Shown here: one piece after another, positions 6,014-11,280 of the stretch
Layout of the letters: every line of letters starts with the position of its first letter
How positions within the stretch are numbered: the stretch's first letter is position 1
Source of the DNA: Verrucomicrobiales bacterium
GTDB lineage: Bacteria > Verrucomicrobiota > Verrucomicrobiia > Verrucomicrobiales > DEV007
Direction: 5' to 3'
Assembly (NCBI GenBank): GCA_023253615.1
Contig: JALRFZ010000761.1
Location: 1-11,280 of the forward strand
DNA length: 11,280 bases
Program-made: the position numbers and the translations under genes
Notes under the pieces: model-generated
The model's database searches: none
The model's input: the letters and a program-made list of their open reading frames with translations, nothing else
Told to the model about the DNA's origin: nothing

Positions 6014-7636
6014 ATGAATTTTCCGATCTGTTTCATCCTGCTGGCGATGATGTTTTTGATGACCGGGGGGCTCCGGTCGGACGAGACGAAAAAGGAGACC
6101 CCTGTCCCTGAGGTGAAGGAGGCTCCGGCTGACAAAGCGGTGGACGCAAAGCCGGGAAAGGTGGTTGAGAAACCCGTTGATAAACCTGCCGTGAAAGCTG
6201 CGGCGGGCGGTGCCGCCGGGGCTCCGACGCATGCGGTGAAGCCGGAGAAATTCGTGCAGAAGGTGAAGGTGGGTGGCACGGTGCAGGCTCTCCGGGAAAC
6301 ACCGGTCGAGTTGAATTTGAAACGTTGGGCCGATCTGACGGTGGTCCGGGCGATGCCGCACGGTTCGACGGTGAAGTCGGGCGAGGTCATTCTCGAGTTG
6401 GAGACGAAGGATCTGGTGAAAAAAATCGATGATCTCAAGCGCTCCCTGCCGACCCAGGAGCTGGAACTTGCGGCGGTGGAACTCGACCTGGAAAAGGCCG
6501 AGAAGACGACGCCCCTATCTCTCGAGCAGGCGATGCGCGAAAAGATGCAGGCCGAGCAGGATCTCGCGCATTTCGAGGATGAGGACCGCCCGATGCAGGA
6601 ACGGGCCGCGCGCGAGGATGTGAAGGAAATCAGGGAGGCTCTCGCCTACGCGCAGGAAGAGCTGAACCAGCTCAAGAAAATGTATGAGAAGGATGATCTC
6701 ACCGAAGAGACCGAGGAGATCATCCTGCGCCGGGCCGAGAACACCGTGGCCCGTTACCAGTGGATGCTCGAGCAGACCGAGGCCCGGTCCGAGCGGACCT
6801 TGAACGTGAACCTGCCGCGCACCCACGAGAACCTGAAGCGGGGGCTCGAGCTGCGCCAGATCGACTGGCGTGCCGGGGAAAAAGCGATGCGCGACGGCCT
6901 CGAAAAGCTGCGCCTGTCCACCGCCGCGAAGCGGCGCGAAATGGAGGATACCCGCAGGGCCCTTGCGGAGCATGAGGAGGATCTCGCGGCGATGCGGGTG
7001 ACCGCGCCCCACGATGGGATCGTCTACTACGGCATGAGCCAGCGGGCGAAGTGGACGACGGCCTCGCTCGTCGACCGGAAGCTGATTCCCGGAGGCAAAT
7101 TGTCGATGCGCGAGATCGTGATGACGATCGTCGATCCCTCGAAGGTCCGGGTGCTGCTGTCCCTGACCGAAGAACAGCTCAAGGACCTCGCCGAGGGTCA
7201 GAAGGGCGTTTGTCAGGCCAAGTGGAAACCGGATTATCCATTCGATGCGACGCTCGAGTCCATCCTCCATGTGCCCTATGCCGACAAGACCTTCGACGCC
7301 GTTCTCTCGGTGAAAGCCCCGAAAGACGCCCCGGCGCTGCTGCCGGGAATGTCGGCCGATGCGGAGCTGGTCGTCTATGAAAAGGAGGATGCCCTGCTCC
7401 TGCCAAAAGCCGCGCTGAAGAAAGAGGGCGGGCGCGAGACCGTGGTGCTCGCCGATGGCAAGGTGGTGACGGTCAAGACGGGGCGTGCCGACGGCGATCG
7501 CGTGGAGATTCTCGAAGGCCTCGCGGCCGGGGTCGTCGTCCGCCTGCCCGAGGTGAAGAAGGACGCTGCCGGGGAAGACGCGTCCGGGAAGGAGAAGAAA
7601 CCCGGGACTCCGTCCGTTGAAGCGAAAAAGGAATGA
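6014..7636 (+). CDS. Secreted HlyD/RND-type periplasmic adaptor-like protein
   Basis: This 540-residue protein has a hydrophobic signal or anchor at residues 2-19, then a Lys/Pro/Ala/Glu-rich low-complexity linker at 21-76. A split barrel-sandwich (lipoyl-like) hybrid motif follows: the first half near 105-130 (VVRAMPHGSTVKSGEVILEL) and the second near 326-340 (MRVTAPHDGIVYYG). A long, highly charged coiled coil at about 132-325 separates them. A beta-barrel segment (about 366-455, with LLPGMSADAELVV) and a membrane-proximal segment (458-510) complete the usual adaptor order. Such proteins bridge an inner-membrane transporter to the outer membrane. No permease, ABC subunit or TolC-like gene lies nearby, which is unusual. 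The start is ATG 6014; TTG 6011 is one codon earlier and less likely. The C-terminal 30 residues are again Lys/Glu-rich. The end overlaps the next gene by four bases. Confidence 0.88.
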   Translation: MNFPICFILLAMMFLMTGGLRSDETKKETPVPEVKEAPADKAVDAKPGKVVEKPVDKPAVKAAAGGAAGAPTHAVKPEKFVQKVKVGGTVQALRETPVELNLKRWADLTVVRAMPHGSTVKSGEVILELETKDLVKKIDDLKRSLPTQELELAAVELDLEKAEKTTPLSLEQAMREKMQAEQDLAHFEDEDRPMQERAAREDVKEIREALAYAQEELNQLKKMYEKDDLTEETEEIILRRAENTVARYQWMLEQTEARSERTLNVNLPRTHENLKRGLELRQIDWRAGEKAMRDGLEKLRLSTAAKRREMEDTRRALAEHEEDLAAMRVTAPHDGIVYYGMSQRAKWTTASLVDRKLIPGGKLSMREIVMTIVDPSKVRVLLSLTEEQLKDLAEGQKGVCQAKWKPDYPFDATLESILHVPYADKTFDAVLSVKAPKDAPALLPGMSADAELVVYEKEDALLLPKAALKKEGGRETVVLADGKVVTVKTGRADGDRVEILEGLAAGVVVRLPEVKKDAAGEDASGKEKKPGTPSVEAKKE

Positions 7637-8775
7637 CCTCCGTCGCCAGGGTTTTTCTGATCGCATCGGGCTGTTGGGGATTTGTCTCCGCTTCGGCCGC
7701 CGAGGATATCGATCGTGCCATCGCGAAAGGCGTCGGATTCCTTGTCGCCGACCAGAACTCCAACGGCAGCTGGGGATCGGCGCGCGATACCAAGGGATTG
7801 AACATTTATGCCCCGGTGCCGGGGGCGCACGACGCCTTCCGCGCGGCGGTCACGGCGATGGCGGTGTCGGCCTTGCACGATTCCGGCCTCGCCGGGGGAC
7901 CCGGGGCGGCACGCGATGCGCTGGAAAAGGGCGAGGCTTATCTGCTGGAGCACCTTCCGAAAATCCGGCGGGCCACCGCGGATGCGATCTACAATGTCTG
8001 GACCCACGCCTACGGCATCCAGGCGCTCGTCGATCTCTGTGAACGCACCGACGACGCCGAAAAGCGGAAGCGCTACGTCGATCTCATCAACGGCCAGATC
8101 GATCTGCTGGGCCGCTATGAATCGATCGACGGGGGCTGGGGCTATTACGATTTCCGGATCGGCACGGCGCGTCCCTCCTCCGATTCGATCAGCTTCACGT
8201 CGGCGACCTGTTTGATCGCTTTCCGCGAGGCGGAGGCCCTGCCCGGGGTCGTCCTGCCGAGGGAACTCGTGGACCGGGCGATCGATTCGATCAACCGCCA
8301 GCGGAAATCCGATCACAGCTACCTCTACGGGGAATATCTCGATCAGATGCCGATGCGGGGCATCAACCGTCCCGGCGGCAGTCTCGGGCGGAGCCAGGTG
8401 TGCAACCACGCCCTGCGCATCTGGGGCGACGAGAGCGTGACCGACGAGGTGTTGAAGGAATGGCTCGTGCGCCTGCGCGACCGCAACGGCTGGCTCGACA
8501 TCGGCAGGAAACGCCCCATCCCCCACGAGGCGTGGTTCCAGGTGGCTGGCTATTTCTATTACTACGGGCATTACTACGCGGCGCGTTGCGTCTCGCTGTT
8601 GCCCGAGGGCGATCGTGCCGAATACCGCCGTCTCGTCGCCGATCTCATCGTGCCGAAGCAGGAAGCCGACGGATCGTGGTGGGATTTCCCTTTCTACACC
8701 TACCATCAGCCCTACGGCACGGCCTTCGCGGTGATGACGCTCGCGCGCTGCCGGGAGAACGCCCACGCCTTCTGA
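7633..8775 (+). CDS. Secreted alpha/alpha-toroid protein (prenyltransferase/squalene-oxidase repeats)
   Basis: This 380-residue protein has a signal-like N-terminus (hydrophobic 4-22, likely cleavage near ASA-AE). Several Gln/Gly-Trp repeats typical of alpha6/alpha6 toroid proteins are visible: QNSNGSWG at 41-48, DGGWGYYD at 166-173, NGWLD at 285-289 and QEADGSWWDF at 343-352, the last followed by TYHQPYGTAFAVMTL as in the terminal repeat of the family. The DXDD acid motif of squalene-hopene cyclases is absent and the protein is about half their length, so terpene cyclisation is unlikely. Periplasmic toroid proteins of this kind are common in planctomycetes and verrucomicrobia, mostly without known function. 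Its ATG overlaps the stop of the adaptor gene (ATGA, 7633-7636), implying translational coupling and a shared role. Three Cys residues in the mature part (136, 193, 257) and an aromatic stretch at 302-315 are notable. Confidence 0.85.
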   Translation: MTSVARVFLIASGCWGFVSASAAEDIDRAIAKGVGFLVADQNSNGSWGSARDTKGLNIYAPVPGAHDAFRAAVTAMAVSALHDSGLAGGPGAARDALEKGEAYLLEHLPKIRRATADAIYNVWTHAYGIQALVDLCERTDDAEKRKRYVDLINGQIDLLGRYESIDGGWGYYDFRIGTARPSSDSISFTSATCLIAFREAEALPGVVLPRELVDRAIDSINRQRKSDHSYLYGEYLDQMPMRGINRPGGSLGRSQVCNHALRIWGDESVTDEVLKEWLVRLRDRNGWLDIGRKRPIPHEAWFQVAGYFYYYGHYYAARCVSLLPEGDRAEYRRLVADLIVPKQEADGSWWDFPFYTYHQPYGTAFAVMTLARCRENAHAF

Positions 8776-8777
8776 GC

Positions 8778-8818
8778 TTTTCCTTTTGAGGAAAACCGCT
8801 TTCTGCGGGAGAATCCCG
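8778..8818 (+). promoter_or_regulatory. Leader of queA with mutually exclusive small hairpins
   Basis: In the 47-bp gap between the toroid gene and queA three short inverted repeats follow one another. TTTTCC/GGAAAA is at 8778-8783 and 8790-8795, CCGC/GCGG at 8796-8799 and 8805-8808, and CGGGA/TCCCG at 8806-8810 and 8814-8818. The last two share bases and cannot form together. The third would hide GGGAG (8807-8811), the best candidate ribosome site for queA, 11 bases before its ATG. The first has no T-run after it, so it is not a standard terminator. A regulatory role is speculative. It does not resemble the preQ1 riboswitch classes as I remember them. Confidence 0.3.
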
Positions 8819-8822
8819 GCCC

Positions 8823-9797
8823 ATGCAGACGAGCGACTATGATTACGAGCTGCCCGAAGAGCTCATCGCCCAGCACCCGCCCGAACGGCGGGGCGAGTCG
8901 CGCATGATGGTGGTCGACCGGACCGCGGGCACGATCTCGCACCGTGCTTTCGCCGATTTCCCGCAATTCGTCGGGGCGGATGACCTGCTCGTGCTGAACG
9001 ACACCCGTGTCGTCGCGGCGCGTTTTTTCTCCGACGACGGACGTTCGGAGATCCTGCGGGTCGAGGCGCTCGACGAGCGCACGTGGAAATGTCTGGTGCG
9101 TCCGGGGAAGCGTTTCCGTCCGGGACATACGGTGATCATCGGGGGATGCACGGGCACGGTTTTGTCGGTCTGTGAGGAAGGCGGCGAACGGATCATCGCC
9201 TTCGACGAGGCGCCCGACGAGGACCGCCACGGCCATCTCGCCCTGCCGCCTTACATCCGCCGTCCCGACGCGGCGGATGACCGCGACCGCTACCAGACCG
9301 TCTATGCCCGTTCCTCCGGTGCGATCGCCGCGCCCACCGCGGGACTGCATTTTTCCAAGGAGACGCTTGCGGCGCTGCCGCACGTCTTCGTCACCCTCCA
9401 CGTCGGGATCGGCACCTTCCGGCCCGTCTCGAGCGAGAAGATCGCCGGGCACCGCATGCATTCCGAGCGCTACGAGCTGAGTCCCGCCACCGTCGCGGCG
9501 ATCCGCTCGAGCCGACGCGCCTTCGCCATCGGCACCACCGTGGTGCGCGTCCTCGAGACCTGTGCGAGCGGAGGCGAGCTTGCCGCCGGGGCAGGGGAGA
9601 CCGATATTTTCATCCACCCGCCCTACGGTTTTCGCGCCGTGGATGCCCTCCTCACCAATTTCCATCTGCCGAAATCGACCCTGCTGATGCTTGTGAGCGC
9701 TTTCGCCGGGCGGGAACTCATCCTCGAGGCCTACCACGAGGCCGTCCGCGAGCGCTACCGGTTCTTCAGCTACGGGGATTGCATGTTGCTCGTTTGA
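8823..9797 (+). CDS. queA: S-adenosylmethionine:tRNA ribosyltransferase-isomerase (QueA)
   Basis: QueA transfers and isomerises the ribosyl part of S-adenosylmethionine onto 7-aminomethyl-7-deazaguanine in the wobble position of GUN-anticodon tRNAs, giving epoxyqueuosine, the penultimate step of queuosine formation in the cytoplasm. The 324-residue product has all family landmarks in order: DYELPEELIAQHP at 7-19, LNDTRVVAARF at 58-68, LPPYIRRP at 141-148, YQTVYA then GAIAAPTAGLHF at 157-177, LHVGIGTFRPV at 192-202, MHSERYEL at 212-219, IGTTVVRVLE at 236-245, TNFHLPKSTLLMLVSAF at 278-294 and YRFFSYGDCML at 312-322. It is about 30 residues shorter than E. coli QueA: the central variable region is compact and the chain ends right after the last motif, which is common. 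No other queuosine gene is nearby. A weak GGGAG lies 11 bases before ATG 8823. Confidence 0.97.
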   Translation: MQTSDYDYELPEELIAQHPPERRGESRMMVVDRTAGTISHRAFADFPQFVGADDLLVLNDTRVVAARFFSDDGRSEILRVEALDERTWKCLVRPGKRFRPGHTVIIGGCTGTVLSVCEEGGERIIAFDEAPDEDRHGHLALPPYIRRPDAADDRDRYQTVYARSSGAIAAPTAGLHFSKETLAALPHVFVTLHVGIGTFRPVSSEKIAGHRMHSERYELSPATVAAIRSSRRAFAIGTTVVRVLETCASGGELAAGAGETDIFIHPPYGFRAVDALLTNFHLPKSTLLMLVSAFAGRELILEAYHEAVRERYRFFSYGDCMLLV

Positions 9798-9855
9798 ACA
9801 ATTTCTTTTGTGTTTCCGCTTGTTTCCCGGAGGATCTGGGGAAGAATAGCGCATC

Positions 9856-9884
9856 GAAACCGGTTTCCCCGCACCGCCGCGGGG
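9856..9884 (+). other. Palindrome and GC hairpin between queA and the HD-protein gene
   Basis: GAAACCGGTTTC at 9856-9867 is a perfect 12-bp palindrome. It is immediately followed by a six-pair GC stem, CCCCGC/GCGGGG at 9867-9872 and 9879-9884 with loop ACCGCC. No T-run follows, so this is not a canonical intrinsic terminator of queA. It lies 22 bases before the next start codon and could be a leader structure, a regulator site or chance. Confidence 0.3.
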
Positions 9885-9906
9885 ATCAGGCGCAGACAGA
9901 CCGCCG

Positions 9907-11280
9907 ATGTTCCATTTCCTTTCCCAGAAGCGCCTCCAAAGCCGCGGATTTTCCAGCGGCCAGAAGCGGCGAAAGCTCAGCGACACCGCCTGGACCGAGA
10001 TGCTGCGCTCGGGCTGGCAGGTGAGCGGGGTGCTTTTCGCGGTCTTCGCCGTGCTCGTCTCCGCGTGGATCATCGCCTCGGCCAGCGCCGATTCCGTCTT
10101 CGCGGGGCGGCCCTTCCGCACCGCCGTCGTCGTCACCGTGATCTCGGCGACCCTGGTGGTACACTGGCACGTCAGCCTGCCGCAGACCTTCCGGCAGAAT
10201 TCGCGGATCGCCCTGATCCTGCTCGTCATCCTCGTGCAGTTGATGCTGGTGAAGCTCAGCGGATTCGTGGCGACCAAGTTCGTGGCCGGGGACGGGTTCC
10301 GTTTCCTCGTCGAGCCCTACATCTTCGCCCCCATCGTCGTCTCCCTTCTCGTCGGTCGCCGCCACGGCACCTTCGCGGTGGTCTACTCGAGCCTGCTCGG
10401 CGGGATGACGGTGGCGAAAGAGGAGGCCTTCTATTTCATCATCTTCTCGATGATCTGCGGATTTGTCGCGATCTATCTGACGAACAATGTGAGGCGTCGC
10501 AGCCGCCTTGTCATGGCCGGCACCTATGCGGGGATCGCCTGCGTCCTCCTTGCCACGACGCTCGGTCAGATCCAGTGGCCGGAGTGGACGGCGGATCTCG
10601 CGTCATGGGAACTGGTCGCCAAGCAGGTGCTCTCGGCCGTGCTCGTGTCCACCCTCACCGCCGTGCTCGTCAGTGGTCTGCTGCCGCTGATCGAGGCCGG
10701 ATTCCGCATCACCACCGATGTCTCGTGGATCGAGCTGGCGGATCTGAATCACCCGCTGCTGCGGCAGATGACGATCGAGGCGCCCGGCACCTACCACCAC
10801 AGCCTCGTCGTCGCCACCCTGGCCGAGACCGCCGCCGAGGCGATCGGGGCGAGTGCGGTGATGTGCCGTGTTTGCTCCTATTTCCACGACATCGGCAAGA
10901 TGAAGAAACCCTCCTACTTCATCGAAAACATCGGCGACGGGCACAACCCGCACGACGATCTCACCCCGAACATGAGCGCCCTCGTCGTGATGGCCCACGT
11001 GAAGGACGGGGTCGACCTCGCCATCAAACACAAGATGAACGAGGAGATCGTGAACGTGATCATGGAGCACCACGGCACCTCGCTGATCCGGTTTTTCCAT
11101 CACCGCGCCCTCAAGCAGCGCGAGGAGGTGCAGCGGCAGGTCGCCGAGGGCAAGGCGCACGAGGATGACATCCCCGATGTGAAGGAGGAGAGCTTCCGCT
11201 ATCCCGGGCCGAAACCGCGGACGCGGGAAAGCGCCATCATCAGCCTTGCCGATTCGGTCGAGAGCGCCTCGCGCAGCCTG
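9907..11280 (+). CDS. PgpH/YqfF-type membrane HD phosphodiesterase lacking the 7TMR-HDED ectodomain, 3' end outside window
   Basis: Proteins of this family hydrolyse cyclic di-AMP with a cytoplasmic HD domain anchored by seven helices. The 458 codons seen contain a polar N-terminus, a first helix at about 40-58, further helices near 72-90, 100-118, 136-150, 155-168, 174-192, 203-220 and 240-262, and then the HD domain. Metal-site motifs are complete: GTYHHSL at 294-300, HDIGK at 327-331, AHVKDG at 363-368, EHHGTSLIRFF at 387-397, FRYPGPKPRTRE at 430-441 and ADSVES at 448-453, where the sequence nears the window end. Typical members carry an extracytoplasmic domain of about 250 residues between helices 1 and 2. 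Here the gap is only about 14 residues. ATG 9907 is the only plausible start, because an in-frame TAG lies at 9847 and queA ends at 9797. No Shine-Dalgarno sequence is obvious. Confidence 0.9.
   Translation, partial: MFHFLSQKRLQSRGFSSGQKRRKLSDTAWTEMLRSGWQVSGVLFAVFAVLVSAWIIASASADSVFAGRPFRTAVVVTVISATLVVHWHVSLPQTFRQNSRIALILLVILVQLMLVKLSGFVATKFVAGDGFRFLVEPYIFAPIVVSLLVGRRHGTFAVVYSSLLGGMTVAKEEAFYFIIFSMICGFVAIYLTNNVRRRSRLVMAGTYAGIACVLLATTLGQIQWPEWTADLASWELVAKQVLSAVLVSTLTAVLVSGLLPLIEAGFRITTDVSWIELADLNHPLLRQMTIEAPGTYHHSLVVATLAETAAEAIGASAVMCRVCSYFHDIGKMKKPSYFIENIGDGHNPHDDLTPNMSALVVMAHVKDGVDLAIKHKMNEEIVNVIMEHHGTSLIRFFHHRALKQREEVQRQVAEGKAHEDDIPDVKEESFRYPGPKPRTRESAIISLADSVESASRSL

Noticed and set aside
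4981..6438. Minus-strand frame of 485 codons spanning the repeat region, the NusG paralogue and the start of the adaptor gene
   Set aside because: It runs antisense to two well-supported genes and through the repeats. The internal similarity in its translation (two segments containing KTVIK) simply reflects DNA repeat units A and B.
8778..8795. Intrinsic terminator after the toroid gene
   Set aside because: The six-pair stem is A/T-rich with no T-run behind it, and queA follows closely, so a standard terminator is not supported.
9810..11168. Plus-strand frame of 452 codons overlapping the HD-protein gene
   Set aside because: The frame starting at 9907 encodes all HD motifs and the membrane helices. 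The other frame is Arg/His/Pro-rich and featureless.

Overview
The window is GC-rich bacterial chromosome with housekeeping genes and several lineage-specific envelope genes. The envelope-heavy content, the ectodomain-less PgpH-type HD protein, the two Yip1-like membrane proteins and the scarcity of clear Shine-Dalgarno sequences before start codons suggest a Gram-negative bacterium of the PVC group, most likely Verrucomicrobiota. This placement is inferred from remembered family patterns, not from a marker gene.

Layout. Positions 1-1164 (minus strand) hold most of a FabF-type 3-oxoacyl-ACP synthase, whose C-terminus lies outside the window. Divergent from it are two small plus-strand genes for five-helix membrane proteins of unknown function (1337-2044 and 2072-2842). 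They appear to be diverged members of one family. The second converges on, and overlaps by 10 bp, a minus-strand MsbA-like ABC exporter (2833-4737). Positions 4738-5343 contain no convincing gene. They hold a perfect 16-bp palindrome next to the exporter start, a cluster of short direct repeats headed by GGTGCCAGGTTATA, and two diverged copies of a longer unit spaced 221 bp apart.

From 5344 every gene is on the plus strand: a NusG-paralogue antitermination-type protein (5344-5916), an AT-rich island, a secreted HlyD/RND-adaptor-like protein (6014-7636), a secreted alpha/alpha-toroid (prenyltransferase/squalene-oxidase repeat) protein that overlaps it by ATGA (7633-8775), queA of the queuosine pathway (8823-9797), and the first 458 codons of a PgpH/YqfF-type HD phosphodiesterase (9907 to the window end).

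How the genes fit together. FabF (fatty-acid elongation), the MsbA-like flippase (lipid export) and the adaptor protein all concern the envelope. QueA modifies tRNA, and the HD protein probably degrades cyclic di-AMP. The adaptor/toroid pair is translationally coupled and looks like a two-gene functional unit of unknown role. The items most worth a second look are the repeat-filled leader in front of the NusG paralogue, the adaptor/toroid pair, the missing ectodomain of the HD protein and the tandem membrane-protein pair. I saw no tRNA, rRNA, CRISPR array or intact transposase.
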